From NCBI GenBank assembly GCA_016648135.1, contig JADDOH010003983.1, positions 111,755 through 175,754 of the forward strand: a stretch of DNA of 64,000 bases, written 5' to 3'. Positions within the stretch are counted from its first letter, which is position 1, and every line of letters starts with the position of its first letter. The notes beneath the pieces are model-generated. The model saw only the letters and a program-made list of their open reading frames with translations. It ran no database searches and was not told the origin of the DNA. This document shows, piece by piece, positions 1 to 11,050 of this stretch. Origin of the DNA: Agrypnia vestita (Eukaryota > Arthropoda > Insecta > Trichoptera > Phryganeidae). The translations under genes and the position numbers were made by a program.

Positions 1-984
1 GATTAATACATGAATATGATGTACTCCACCTACTCGGACCTATACCTACACGCACTTCAGAACCTGCACAAGATTAAACGCGAGAATTTTGTACTAAAAG
101 AATTTTTGACAAAAAAATATATTTGGCGTCATCTAAAACATTTGAGGCGTAAATAAAGGCGAAAAAAGTTAGTAGGAAACCAAAATAATAGAGACTATGG
201 AAACATTCTTATTTATTTTGCGTAAGAAAGCTCTTCTGGACGAATTCGGTCGTTTATAATTGGTTATTAATGTCATGTCTATCTCTTGTTTTTAGATTTT
301 TGAATTTTACATTTTATTTTACTGTCATTTTTATTGCTTCCTGATTTTTAGATTTGATTTGTTTACAATTATTTCATTTTGTTGTAATTTTGTTGCTTCT
401 TGAATTTCAGACATAATTACTTTAATTTGTTGTAGTTTTATTGATTGTTGACTTTCATATTTGATTTGATAACTATTATTTCATTTGATGTAATTTTGTT
501 ATACTTTATGTTAAGTAATGTTTTATTTTTCTTTATATATCACTTTATTAATTGTTTTTGATAGAATTATACCTTATCTCCTTTTTTTATTATTACCTAT
601 CAATCTAAACATGTTTATATATATTGTTTCTTTAATGGTACGTTGTAGCGTGTATTAATTAAATAAATAAATAAATTACTAATATAAAATATGTTTGTAT
701 CGTTTACCCTGAGTTATTACAAATGTTTACTTACAGAGCACCTTAGCAGTCTGTTTCGCGACAAAGCGAGCTATTTTATGCTGGCACCCAACGCATTAAC
801 TGTATTATGAATTCAACTATACATAGATTGCATCGCCTAGGTAATCAATATAGCTCTGTTGACATATGTGATGTTCGTACACCCTATCTTCTGTTTTATA
901 GTTTGCCTACATACTGACTTATGGAAACATTCCAATAGGAATCTCTGCAGGGTTTATATAATTTCATTTTAATTTTTCGTAATC
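1..984. other. AT-rich intergenic or intronic DNA, no gene seen
   Basis: No coding signal is supported on either strand. Positions about 290-530 are T-rich and contain diverged repeats of a roughly 65-70 bp unit built around phrases like ATTTCATTTTGTTGTAATTT. A short (AAAT)n run lies near 658-676. Confidence 0.5.
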
Positions 985-1182
985 GATATAAGTTACTTTA
1001 ATGATAGTTCAACGTTTTGTAAAAAATAATATTTAAAAAAAAATGCAAACTTAGATACTGCATAACTCCATAACTATTGATATATGGTCATGGCTACTTG
1101 AACAATTTCGACTCATAATCAAGGCAGGGATACAGTCCTGCGAGGTTATTAATGTTTTCCAAATAACCCTGTATATATTTGT
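985..1182 (+). repeat. Interspersed repeat family E
   Basis: This copy has the family core: A-rich stretch, ATGCAAACTT, then CATAACTCCATAACTATTGA, ending in AAATAACCCTGTATA. The same core recurs at about 9.5-9.9, 22.07-22.18, 33.08-33.2, 33.64-33.96 and 62.16-62.53 kb, on both strands. No coding sequence is visible. The terminal CAGGGTTATTTG motif also ends the copy near 62.18 kb, which suggests a defined non-autonomous element. The class is not established. Confidence 0.6.
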
Positions 1183-1398
1183 ACCGTGTAGTAAAATGAG
1201 AAAAATAAATAAAAATATAAAATTTACTTAATCGTTCTTAAAAAAAAAACAAGTGTGCGCGCAAATGTTAAGCTAGGTATCTGTAAACTTAATTTATATT
1301 TTTTTATTAAATTTATTTGGTAAATGTACAAACTTAAGAGTGCCTGTTTTCAATATTAGATTAAGTTACAAAAAGTAAGACATTACGTTTACGGTAAG

Positions 1399-1503
1399 TT
1401 TACGGGTATAAACACCAACACAACGAAACAATACTCGTATACCTCGTAGGCACGGCTTACATATACTAATTCGATTGCCTTCTTAAATGGAAAGAGGTCT
1501 ACC
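1399..1503. repeat. Half copy of foldback repeat family D
   Basis: It carries GGGTATAAACACCAACACAACG, a shortened GTACG/GCACGGCTTACATAT segment, then CTAATTCGATTG and TTCTTAAATGGAAAGAGGTC. This is one arm of the palindromic element seen whole at 19.44-19.62 kb and in degraded form at 57.59-57.73 kb. Confidence 0.65.
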
Positions 1504-3517
1504 TAATGATTATGTTTCTTGCACTGAATTGATAGTTATTACTTGTATAATAATTTCTTTAAAATATCTAAGTTACCATGTTAATTGCAGTATTATTTTT
1601 GTAAATGTATAATCCGAAAATAAATAAATAAAAAATCAAACAAGAATTTCACAAAATTTAAGGACGAAATAATATCACATCACGTTTGTGAAGTTATATT
1701 ATCTTGTAGGTATAACGTGATTTAAAAAAAACGCATTTTAGATTTGTATTTGATGTTTTGCGACACCTAATTTTGTTATAAACATTATTTATTTAACAAA
1801 GTGGAATAACGTCGTCTTCAAAAACATAAAATGTGTTTACTTTGTGTAATACTCTATCTAATCAAATAATGTTACACTGGAACTTAGAACTATATATCAG
1901 GGTTAATAACCACCTATTGATGGTTTGTAAAAAATATAACAAAATATTTGCATATTCCATGGCTTGAAGAGAAGCATCACCATAAAACGAAAAAGTAAAG
2001 AATGTGAAATATTTTACCCTACACCATTTAAATGGTTGCAACAAAAAATTGTGAAATTATAATAGTTACTGCGTGACAGAATTTTACCTGCAGTAGTATA
2101 AAAACATTCTGTTAATTAGTTGACATTTATTTAATAAATAACTTATGAATTTACAACGGATTAAATTAATCAATTAGCGTCCCTTTGCATTTCCGTATCC
2201 TTATTAGGAAGAATAAATTGATGCACTTTAAGAGGGTAATTAGCTAACTGCAAATATACATATATTTAAATAACAAATACGGATATAAAAACGTAGAATT
2301 TTGCACATACTACTTAATTAATTAATGGTTTAATTAAGAGGGTTATATCACCATGAGGCTCCAAAAAATACATTCATATATTTTTTTTAAATTGTCATAA
2401 ATTTTTTTTGGAAAAAAAACCAACAATATTGACCCAATAGTTTTTGAGATATCATCTACACCATATTCTGAATAAGAGAGTTACGATAAAAAATGCAAAA
2501 GGTAAATGTAATCGTTTAAAAATTCACCTGCCACGCTAGCTTCATATTGCTATAACTCAACCAATTTTTGGAATTTTTGAATGAGCATTGACACAAATTA
2601 TTCTTAGAACTTCAGACTATAAGACAGCAAAAAATATTTTTTTAAATGTCGATGCGGTGTAATCCCTTAAATGACGCATTTGTTGTAGACAGATTGTTGT
2701 GCGATTAAGCCATACACGACACGATTACACTATATTTTATCGTGTCAGATTATAGAACAAACTCCGTGTCGATAAACTTTGCGCGCCAAAAAACAATAAT
2801 TAGTTCCTGTTAATAAGCCTCACACGCGGACCGGATAATTAAAGTACACCTCTCCGTGCAGCCGTGGGCATGGCAACCAGCTGAGCCAGCGAGATCCGTC
2901 ATCTCAGATGGCAGAGATACCACGACAGAAGCTGGGATCTGAATTGACAGGTCCGGTATTTTTGGAGTGACCATGTTTGGCGGTTTGGACAGAAATGTGA
3001 TTTTGAAGATACCAAGTTTATTTGTTTTAATGTTGATTATTACTGAACATTATTGATTAATTTAGCGTTAACATTGTAAAATATTCATGACGATCATCAA
3101 ATTTTTGAAAATTAAAAAATCAAACACGATTTTTTGAGGTCAACAGTTTTTAACCAAAACAGAACGATCGTTTCAGCAGATTATGCCATTATCAACTGAT
3201 ACACATAGAATATTTTATTGAGTTTATATACATAAATTATTTGTGAAATTATGGGAAATTACACGAATAATAATACAATCAATACAAGTAATGGTTTTTA
3301 CAATTATACTATCTGAAAAGGTAATTAAATGTTAACTCTTATAAACATAATATTGGACAAAATAAGGATAATTGGATAAATACAAACAATATAATATAGA
3401 TATTTAGACTTTCCCGAAATTGATAATTTGGGGAATACCAAAGTTATAAAATTATAAATTTCATTATTATTTTATAATTTACTACCAACTCAAGCTTCGT
3501 TCGGAGATTGTCATAGT
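1504..3517. other. Non-coding stretch, no gene seen
   Basis: Mostly AT-rich DNA with short poly-T and poly-A runs. Positions about 2760-2965 are clearly less AT-rich than their surroundings and match no repeat elsewhere in the window, so they could be regulatory. No open frame, TIR or tRNA signal supports a specific call. Confidence 0.4.
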
Positions 3518-3563
3518 AAATTTTTTGGATATTGCTGCCTTTGCTTTTATACTCCACATACAT
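3518..3563. repeat. Terminal piece of foldback repeat family B
   Basis: Contains GGATATTGCTGCCTTTGC followed by TTTTATACTCCACA, the terminus shared with the copies at 10.8-11.05, 15.2, 18.3, 26.8-27.1 and 46.2 kb. Only the end survives here. It directly abuts a family A copy. Confidence 0.65.
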
Positions 3564-3790
3564 ATATAGAACTTTCAAAAATTTGATAATGTGTATGTTT
3601 TTATGATGGATTTGCTGAACGTTGCATTGTGCAGAGTGATCACTTAAGTCAACTAGTATAGGTTGTAATTGTAAGCCCTGAGCCATCGTATAAAAGTCTT
3701 CCAAACACGTTTCTCATATAAATAGTTTCGTCTCTGAGAGACTTCTAAAATTTATCTAAATTACTTTGTCTCATCTTTAAAAACAGTTGT
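3564..3790 (-). repeat. Interspersed repeat family A copy
   Basis: Shows the family landmarks in reverse orientation: AACGTTGCATTGTGCA, GTGATCACTTAAG, GTAAGCCCTGAGCCA and TCTCATATAAATAGTTTCG. The left end (ATATAGAACTTTCAAAAATT) is the reverse complement of 60.14-60.16 kb. No coding capacity. Confidence 0.65.
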
Positions 3791-4079
3791 GGTCACCTCA
3801 TGTTCCATCTTAACATATTCTAATAGCGATGATTACAGGCGTAATTGATCTCCTTAGGAACACCAAGTTCACCGCGGGCAACTCAAAAACATAACACGAA
3901 AAAATCTACGTGTATGGGTCTACTTATACGTATCTGGCTATCTAACTGTTCACCTACCTGTCCATCTTCCGCGAGTACCTATTTTCGCTCGAACGATAAT
4001 CGCTATTCGTTGTTAGTGACTCTGAGATGCTATCGCGGTCATAAATTATTATTTATGATTATATTGATAATATCATTCC

Positions 4080-4425
4080 ACAGAACAGGGTGAGCCTGTG
4101 TTCGCAGTAACTTTTCTAAACAACTCGGAGAGAATAGGACGCCATACACTCGTGTCCTGGCATACGACACTTACCTCATCATATTCACACATCTTCTCAT
4201 ACAAGCTCTTCGACTGTTTAAACCTCAGTGAGTCGGTCCTTCGATATTCGGTTAACCTGATCGTGCCAGAATTACGAGTCAGGCGCCCCCTGGTGCCTTC
4301 AACACTTGCTTCATACATTTTTTACCATCCTTTCCTCCCTCATGAAATCCACATGACCACGAAAACAAAACCAGAAACCCTTTCTTTATTCTAATTTGTT
4401 CGTTTTTTACTCATACAAAGATTTC
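4080..4425 (-). pseudogene. LINE 3' fragment, TTAG-tail family (copy 1)
   Basis: Reverse-strand translation gives fragments KMYEASVEG and VVCQDTSVWRPILS, the C-terminal tail of a LINE reverse-transcriptase ORF found at six other places here. The family reads KIYEASVEG...GRPRKTWHDQI...RCMNVDEAKVVCQDRRVWRSILSAYP. The copy is diverged, frameshifted and 5'-truncated, as expected of target-primed insertion. It is the most decayed of the set and no TTAG tail remains. The mobile-element assignment is firm; the clade is not. Confidence 0.6.
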
Positions 4426-4429
4426 CCAC

Positions 4430-5224
4430 ACAATAATATCTAAAAAGAATAAAGAAAAAGGTTGCACATTTTTAAATATACAATAAGTATCTACCTACTA
4501 AAAATCTGATTGACATCTGTGTAAAATTATTTACACTCAAAATTATGCTTAACCAATGGAACATCTGTGTTACACAAAGTTAATTAAAAATTGACGCGCA
4601 TAAAGCATTTTGTTTATAACGTAGGCAGATACACGAATACAAGATGTCTTGTCAAATTAAATCTCTTCCTCGACAATTTATTGCAGTCCAGTCATTTGCA
4701 TTTTTAGAGCACGCGTTCGCTTCGTTCGAAAACGGGTCCTAAATAATGGCGAACTTTGCAGAAATGTATTTAGATATAATATTCGTACTCGGCCGGCACT
4801 TGACAGCCAGAGAACGTAGAGAATGTGGCAGTGTCAACATTTCTTCCTCACGCTATTTTCGGACATAACCTCAATTTGTAGCCGAACTTGCCGAACGCAC
4901 CGAGCGGAACGTCACGGGGTGGGCCACGTGACAGCTTTTCTCTGCTTTTGGAGAATTTTTGTTGAAAATTATTGTACGTAGGTAGGTACCCGATAGAGTA
5001 ATTTAAATATTGCGGAACATTTTTCGAACGCTTCGGTGCCTTGGGCGGGAAATTTGACATTTTCCCGCGAGACAACTGATGATGGCGTAATGCGTGGCTT
5101 TTTCGATAGTCTAACCAGAATTATTTAATTAAATATTTTATATATATTTTTAACGAAAACGGTCTTTATTGTGACGTTGTAATTTTAGATTTTCATAGTT
5201 TTAGGAAATCTAAAAAAATTAAAT
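4430..5224. other. No gene seen; GC-richer island at about 4780-5095
   Basis: The island contains two GCCGAACGC-like words and CACGTGACAG, including an E-box type CACGTG. It matches no other part of the window. A 75-codon open frame runs through it on the - strand, but nothing identifies it as a gene. Confidence 0.35.
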
Positions 5225-5335
5225 TGGTCAATTAGAAAGATCTCACCAAAAAATATTTGGCAAGTAAGGGATACGAACCCCAATTTTTTCCATACGGGGA
5301 AACTGCGATACCGATTTCGCAATGGTAACCATTTC
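5225..5335 (-). repeat. tRNA-like (Pol III A/B box) repeat, degraded
   Basis: Reverse complement shows an A-box-like TTGCGAAATCGG and a B box GGTTCGTATCC spaced as in tRNA genes. The flank GGTCAATTAGAAAGA before it matches the flank of the tRNA-like sequence at 31.42-31.49 kb (ATCAATTAGAAAGA). That places both in one tRNA-derived family rather than marking a functional tRNA. Confidence 0.5.
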
Positions 5336-5764
5336 GGATTGTGAAAAATTTCGGATGCATATACGATAACAAACGTTTTCTGATGATTTTATTTTTTTCA
5401 GCTATTTATTTTTGCAAACATCAATTTTTTTCAGCGTTTGTTGGTGAATAATGATAGAAGGGAATAGGAAATTAATACATACACAAGAATCAAAGTCTCG
5501 TGTGAACCCGTGTGGTGGTACTAAGTGTATATTAATAAATAATAATACTCTCACGGAATCGTGATTGTGGGAGGGAAGTGAAACACTTGAAATTAATTGA
5601 AGTTTTATTAATTAACTTAAATCACTGGACACGAATTTAATCGGAGCACTATTCTTTAATTCACATACATTTTGTCGCAACTAATTACTCGTCTATGGAA
5701 CACTTTATACACGTACGTCGGTTGTCGCACTTAATTCCGAACATTGGTTAGGTTTGAAACAGCC

Positions 5765-5906
5765 GTCGAGCTTGCGTGCGAAGATGTATGAATGTAGATG
5801 AAGCGAAAGTTGTATGTCAGGACAGAAGAGTATGGCGCTCTATCCTCTCTGCCTACCCCGCGAAACGGGTGACGGTAAGTTAGTTAGTCAGTTAGTTAGG
5901 TTCTCA
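5765..5906 (+). pseudogene. LINE 3' end, TTAG-tail family (copy 2)
   Basis: Only the last ~110 bp of the reading frame remain: CGAAGATGTATGAATGTAGA encodes RRCMNVD, then KVVCQDRRVW-type codons (here KVVCQ reads KVVCQ/KVVCQ-like with Y) and SILSAYP. The frame is followed by GTAAGTTAGTTAGTCAGTTA, the degenerate (TTAG)n tail of this family. The extreme 5' truncation with an intact 3' end is typical of LINE insertion. Confidence 0.7.
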
Positions 5907-6889
5907 CGGGCATTTCGCTTTTATCTGAGAGAAACTGACTGCGCAGCACGATGCCCCCAGCATTTATAGAGATCCGTATTCTAGACGTTTCGTGAAGCTG
6001 TTAGACTGTGTCAGATCTTTGTAGTAATTTCCAATTTAGTGTTAAAGGTGTAAAGTACTGTAAAATCCTCGATTATGCGCATTTCTTTTTGCTTTTACCA
6101 TCTCGCGATTATATTAATGATGGATAATTAATATAGCCCCATTTTCATTTCAAGGAGTATTGTTTAGTCAACTGTTCGCAAAATTCGTGTTCGGAAAAAT
6201 CACCGCAATACTAGTGATAAGCACCAAACACTTTAATTCGAGTGAAAAAAATTTTTTTTATTTGTTTAATCCTTTAGTTTTTCAATCTTGAACAGAGAAA
6301 AAATGTGGTCATAACTTTTCGATTAAGGCTGGACATGGATACTGCAAATGTTTATTTCGGCCTTTTTGTGGGTTTTTATTATTCGTTCGGACCACGACCA
6401 AAAAAATATTTTTCAGTGTTTTATAAGTCATCAATAATTACTTAATGTTTTACTCATTACTAGCATTATGACGGTAAAAATGTATAAAAACAATTACGAA
6501 ATGTTCAATATTAATGAAGTTACAAATTTGAAAATTTGTAACTTCCTAATTTGTAAGCTTTCCAATAATTAAGAAATTTTACGTTTTTGATTGATTTTAA
6601 ACGTTTTACATACATATAAAGAGATGATTTTAATCAAATTATTGTATTTACTTCCGTACGTTGTCTTCAACCACTATTTAAAAATAAAAATTTCTTAGTT
6701 TGAAATATGTCAACAAATGACGCAGTATTAAAATAAAACTAATGCTTATACTTTCTTAATTATTGTAAATAATGTTCAGTTTTTTACTTTTATTTAAGAA
6801 CAAAGGTTCTATCTATGCTATTGTCCTAAATAATTGTAGTCTAGAATTTAAATTATGATACAAATGAATAATAAAAAATTACTTATAAT
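5907..6889. other. AT-rich stretch, no gene seen
   Basis: No coding, tRNA or terminal-repeat signal could be supported. Short T-rich and A-rich tracts only. Confidence 0.4.
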
Positions 6890-6954
6890 TTATTTTGTGG
6901 TAACATGATTATAATTGATATAAATTAACTTTGTTAAAAACACTTATTTATTGA

Positions 6955-7003
6955 AAAAAATTCAACATGTTTCGAAGCCAATGGCTTCTTCGTCAGGATA
7001 ACA
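6955..7003 (-). ncRNA. Hammerhead-like ribozyme motif of PLE (copy A)
   Basis: On the - strand: CTGACGA, an extra A, stem II GAAGCC/GGCTTC closed by ATT (6 bp), then GAAAC, ATGT as a minimal stem III (AC pairs GT), cleavage-site base T, and GA that can pair with the TC before CTGACGA. This is the order of a hammerhead core with a two-pair stem III, the minimal form known from PLEs and some satellites. The extra A between the core and stem II is non-canonical. Activity is untested. Confidence 0.65.
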
Positions 7004-7145
7004 AAAATAATATTTAAAAATCGAAGTATAGATCAAAATATTAAAAAGTATATGGAAAATGATAATATAAAATACCTACTTAACATGAAAATAAATTTAA
7101 AAGATAACTATTTGCAAAAAGGACCTGATTATTTATAACATTCAA

Positions 7146-7394
7146 TTAACTATTTACACTATTTCTTATTTCCAAAATTTCTAATTTATGAAATTGTGAT
7201 TCTGTATAATTTGTAAGTAAAATTTGTAAACCTTTATTAATATCAAAAGAATGATCCATAGCCAAAAGATGGTTAGCAAATTCGGAATAATTATTACTAT
7301 TTAAACACCTTAAGTGTTTCTTAACTCTAATTTCAAAATTTCTACATGTTTTTCCTATATAAAAATAATCACAATCATTTAAAAAATTTAAAAA
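7146..7394 (-). pseudogene. PLE GIY-YIG endonuclease domain, C-terminal fragment
   Basis: An open stretch of about 82 codons on the - strand that lacks a start codon because the element is truncated. It reads NDCDYFYIGKTCRNFEIRVK near the beginning: YFYIGKT is the second half of the GIY-YIG signature, and the Arg of CRNFEIR matches the conserved Arg one helix later. A downstream block FANHLLAMDHSFD supplies the conserved N-H helix, and LEILEIRNS near the end supplies the conserved Glu. It stops with TAA at 7146-7148. In PLEs this nuclease nicks the target for primed reverse transcription. An in-frame stop at 7395-7397 and loss of the upstream half show the copy is dead. The PLE identity is firm from the combined motifs; the subfamily is not assigned. 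Confidence 0.85.
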
Positions 7395-7397
7395 TTA

Positions 7398-7929
7398 CAT
7401 TTTCGGAAGAAAAAAAAGCCAAAACAAGTGAATGTCCTGCCTTAAACTTAGTACGTCTGATTGAGCAGTCTGTATATTGTGTACCAATTCTGCGCATGTA
7501 TTCAACACGAGATCAACGCTCAGAAGTAGGCACATGTCGTGGCCGCGCGGGGTAATAAATCAAAATAAAACTCCCCGCGTATTGGTATCACCGAGCACAC
7601 CAGCAGGTCAAGACTAAGGACAACCGTGACGTCACTAAATCATATTTGTGACGAATTACAACGTAACTCACAACCGAGCGAATAAAAAATGCGGATCGAT
7701 CGACTCTACTACAAATACGAGTATTATGTAAATTTACATTCCAAACATTCATGAAGACCTAGAAAAAAATGCAAAAAGTTGGTACCTACTCTTCGTATAT
7801 TCTGGCAACCAACCTCAACCAGCATTGGACGGAAGTTAACCATATTATATAAAATTGATATTGAACTTATGAATAATATCGTTCACATTTCGTATTTTTG
7901 ATGAGTAGAGTATAAATTTATCAAACATA
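7398..7929. other. No gene seen
   Basis: Mixed-composition DNA. A modestly GC-rich stretch at about 7500-7700 has no match elsewhere in the window and no supported coding frame. Confidence 0.35.
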
Positions 7930-8200
7930 ATAATTTCGTTGTCTGTCCGTCCGTACGTCCGTCTGTCTGTCTGTCCCCGTAACTTCGTGTGACGTCCGTA
8001 ATTTAGTTCGAATTCACGGCTAAAAAAAACAAATTAAACTGCAATGGGTCTTGAAGCCCGGGCCAACAAACCCGAACCGGCCGCTCTACGCATGTTACCA
8101 CGGTCGCCACTTCGTGGACAGCCAAAAGGAACTAAATTATATATTTATATACTAGGGCTTAGCAAAGGCGCGAACCAATGTTCCGTCATTTTTCAATATT
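7930..8200 (-). repeat. Interspersed repeat family C (copy 1)
   Basis: Shares CCCCGTAAC(T/C)TCGTGT, GTCCGTAATTT, GCCCGGGCCA(A/G)CAAAC and TTAGCAAAG(G/A)CGCGAACCA with 40.40-40.64 kb. Reverse complement of the second copy has a B-box-like GGTTTAAGCCC and an A-box-like TGGCGATAGCG, so a tRNA-derived SINE is possible and the - strand is suggested on that basis only. A (GTCC/GTCT)n microsatellite at 7943-7974 lies at its left. Confidence 0.55.
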
Positions 8201-8214
8201 TTTATTTGTATGTT

Positions 8215-8565
8215 TTAAGATGGGTTTTGTCCAAAGGGATAATTATTGATTAAGATAAATTATAGAAATGTCACAAAGACGAAGGTTTTTGTATGGGAAA
8301 CGTGTATGTCTTAATAGGGTGGCCCAGGGCTTATGAATTGTGTGAGCTAGCTTAGTGATTAATTACGGTGGAATTTGTTGAACGGTGGGTGGAATGTTGC
8401 ATTGCAATCTGCTCATACAGGTCATAAGCCCTAGGCCACTCTATAAAGGCTTCCATACACGTTTATCATATAAATAGCTTCGCCTCTGAAGGATTTCTAT
8501 AATTTTTCTTGGTTAATAATTATCCCTCTGTGGACAAAATCCGGTAATTATACTCTTAGAACATA
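8215..8565. repeat. Foldback repeat family A, palindromic copy
   Basis: The left arm runs from TTTTGTCCAAAGGGATAATT through GGGTGGCCCAGGGCTTATG. The right arm is its inverse, from CATAAGCCCTAGGCCACTCT to CCCTCTGTGGACAAAATCC. The arms are about 150 bp each around a short centre containing GGTGGAATTTGTTGAACGGT. No coding sequence. A non-autonomous foldback element is the simplest reading; no target duplication was recognised. Confidence 0.7.
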
Positions 8566-8720
8566 CATATAAAAATATTGTAAAATAAATTTACGTCCTA
8601 CTCATTAAAAAATTCGAAATGTGCGAATGTATAAATATATAAATAGCTTTGTCTCTGTAAGATTTCTATAATTTGTCTTGTGAATAATTTTTTTTTTTAT
8701 TTTTTTTTTTTATTTAAAAT
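8566..8720. repeat. Family A partial arm
   Basis: TATAAATAGCTTTGTCTCTGTAAGATTTCTATAATTTGTCTT repeats the outer arm of the adjacent palindrome at 8.46-8.51 kb; it is followed by a poly-T tract. It is probably a fragment of a second insertion or an internal duplication. Confidence 0.5.
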
Positions 8721-8898
8721 ATAATGGAAACTTAGAAGGTTTATAGATAACATTTTTAAATGATTCAATATAAGAAATAATAATAATATGATTTAGAATT
8801 AATTTTAACGATTCCACGGAATCTTATTTTCATGTTAAATTTCGGTATTCAACCGATATACGATATATACTCGCACTTGTTCCACATATCAGTGCTAA

Positions 8899-9337
8899 TC
8901 TATACTAATACGAGTATACAAAGTTTGGATGTAGGAAGTAATCTCCGAATCCACTAATCTAATTTCAAAAATTCTTTCAGCAATGTTTAGAATGGACTTC
9001 CAGGGTGGACATAGGCTGCATTATTATCCCATTAAAATAAAAGGACTTTTCGTGGTGATCTATTTTACAACTAAGTCGACGAAAAAATGGTCGAGCGATG
9101 CGTTTTTTATGAACGCCGCCTTAACCGCAAGAGATATTTAAATGCTTTCTATAGAGAAGTCGTAGAACTCAAAGAGTTCTATAAAAAAGTCCGTGACGTT
9201 ATCTATATGTATCTATATGTTAAGGTTAATACACAATATCTATGTTGTTATATCTATATATGTTAATAGACAAATTGATTAAATATGACTAAAAGTTACT
9301 AAAAATCTACACGTGCGAAGCCGCGTGGGTAAGCTAT
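8899..9337 (+). mobile_element. Helitron, non-autonomous (copy 1)
   Basis: Begins with TCTATACTAATA after an A, the usual lepidopteran Helitron 5' end. It shares about 400 bp with the copy at 21.30-21.82 kb, including AAAAAATGGTCGAGCGATGC. The 3' end has the CACG...CGTG hairpin and AAGCTAT before T, a decayed CTAG|T end. There is no TIR and no target duplication, as expected. No Rep/helicase coding. Confidence 0.75.
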
Positions 9338-9529
9338 TGTTAATAAATCATGTTTTTAATGATTTAAATAATGATGCACTAAAATATGTAACTTTCAGTA
9401 TTATTCATTCTTGTAAATGACGTATAAATAATGAGCTTTCTACAGTGTCTCTTAGTGAAAACATTGATGGAGAATTCTTAATATATAATAAAAAAATATT
9501 CGTTACAAGTACTTTGGGTGAAGAGTCGA
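9338..9529. other. No gene seen
   Basis: AT-rich, no repeat or coding signal supported. Confidence 0.35.
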
Positions 9530-9900
9530 CAATAACGAAGATAGCGACATCAAAATTTGCATTTTTTTTTTTCAATATTTGATTCATTTTTTGTAGAACT
9601 TTGGAATATAATAATAATCAAAATTAATTGATACAAGTCAAATAAAATGAATGATTCCTTGCAGAAATTCAAAAAATATTTTTATTCGTAAGGTTTTAGT
9701 CTTTTATTCAACTTGTATTAAAGCGAACGAAAGTTTAATATTCCATTTAAGTTACTGTAGTGATGGTCCAACGATTCTCAGAAAAAATAAGTCATATATA
9801 TTGAAGACAAAAGGCAAACTTCTTAACTGACATTTCACCCAAAGTGTAATGTATATTTTCTATTCAAAATTGAATGAAGAAAACTCCCCCAATTTTTTTA
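9530..9900. repeat. Repeat family E, inverted pair
   Basis: The left part (AGCGACATCAAAATTTGCAT) is in reverse orientation. The right part (GACATTTCACCCAAAGTGTA, then ATTCAAAATTGAATGAAGAAA) is forward. The middle contains GATACAAGTCAAATAAAATG and its inverse TTTTATTCAACTTGTATTAA, so the copy is itself a foldback. The copy near 62.26-62.53 kb has the same middle. Confidence 0.6.
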
Positions 9901-10688
9901 CAAACACAGATAAAACCTGTATATTATATTTAAATAATCAACGGTTTAATGTTTAAACTTGTTGCTTATAATTCATTGTAATTTTTAAAGCCTGATTCGC
10001 ATTAGGTGCGCATATTTCCTTTGCCAAATAAAATATGGACAATCCGCGAAGCACAATCGTGATACTCGATTTTTAAAGGTTCTAAAATACACGTGTGTTA
10101 TTTATTATGATTACGCATTAGCTGTATCTAATTTGAGAGTAGAAACACCAAACCATTGTAACCGTCGTTTATGACGTTATTGCCCAATTGGTATTATTAC
10201 TATTACTGTATTTTTTTACGTAATAGAATATACTATCCAAAAGACAATTGATCTGTTTAAAATAATAATATTAATGTCATTTTCAATATAAATGTCACAA
10301 AGTGACGTTTATTTCTTTGAATATATTTGTTTTCTTCCTATGTTACCATTAACCTATTGGTTACACTATGGGTGGGTGTGTTTATTTACAGCAGTTACAG
10401 TGAAATTTACAATGCAATCTTTGAATTATTACAAATGAATTACTTTAATGCAAGTGGTTACAACTACACAACACTAAGGGCCGTTTGTTTGATCAGCGGT
10501 AACGTTAATAGTTAATCAAAAAGCATAGATTTTTACGAAAAAGGGTTGTTTGTGAATGGGGAAAATGCAAAAATCCATGTTTTTTTTAACCATTACCATC
10601 ACCATCACACAACAGGCCCTAAGAATAATTAATTTCAAAATAATGTAAGAAGCCTTTAAAATTTTTTTACTATTTTTTTATTATTATC
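9901..10688. other. No gene seen
   Basis: AT-rich sequence. CATTACCATCACCATCAC near 10.59 kb is a short imperfect trinucleotide-like run. No coding region is supported. Confidence 0.35.
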
Positions 10689-10800
10689 ATCATGATTGCT
10701 CCTCTAGTCCAGTGGACAAGACACTGGCCTCTTGTACCAGAGGTTCCAGGGTCAAACAGGCGAGCTCACAAGTATATGTGATTTTCTAAAGTCTGGGTGT
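10689..10800 (+). mobile_element. tRNA-derived SINE head
   Basis: Contains an A-box-like TAGTCCAGTGG and a B-box-like GGGTCAAACAGG about 35 bp apart. The block GCTCCTCTAGTCCAGTGG... GGCCTCTTGTACCAGAGG resembles a tRNA D arm and anticodon arm. This is the promoter head of a SINE; no poly-A end was recognised and the body may be interrupted by the following family B element. Confidence 0.55.
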
Positions 10801-10807
10801 TATATGT

Positions 10808-11050
10808 GTTATATGAAAGCTAAGGCAACAATATAAAAAAAATTAATGCAATCATCGAGGATTACTAATTTATAACGTATCTAATGAATTCGAGATTTTA
10901 TAGGAAGCACAGCTTATAAATTTATAGGAAACTTGATTTTGAAAGGGAAAGATACATAAAATCTAGAATTCAGTACATTTTAAATTAGTAATCCTCGATG
11001 ACCGCATTCAAAATTTATTTTTTATTTTTTGGATATTGCTGCCATGCTAC
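10808..11050. repeat. Foldback repeat family B, whole copy
   Basis: Left arm: AAGGCAACAATAT, CATCGAGGATTACTAATTTA, GAATTCGAGATTTTATAGGA. The right arm is the inverse: AAAATCTAGAATTCAGTACA, TAAATTAGTAATCCTCGATG, GGATATTGCTGCC. The arms are about 100 bp and can form a long hairpin. Other copies extend the ends to AAAGCAAAGGCAACAATATC. No coding. Confidence 0.7.

Larger units (their letters stand above)
6890..7397 (-). mobile_element. Penelope-like retroelement (PLE), 3' part
   Basis: Read on the - strand, this holds the C-terminal GIY-YIG endonuclease remnant (7146-7394), about 150 bp of untranslated sequence, a hammerhead-like motif (6955-7003), and the terminus AATAAGTG...AACAAAGTTAATT...GTTACCACAAAATAAAT. 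The same terminus recurs at 21.86-22.05 and 56.74-57.46 kb. PLEs encode a reverse transcriptase fused to GIY-YIG, and many carry hammerhead ribozymes in their terminal repeats; both features meet here. The reverse-transcriptase part is missing (5' truncation). Confidence 0.85.

Noticed and set aside
10327..10515. 62-codon open frame
   Set aside because: AT-rich DNA, no domain, no supporting context.
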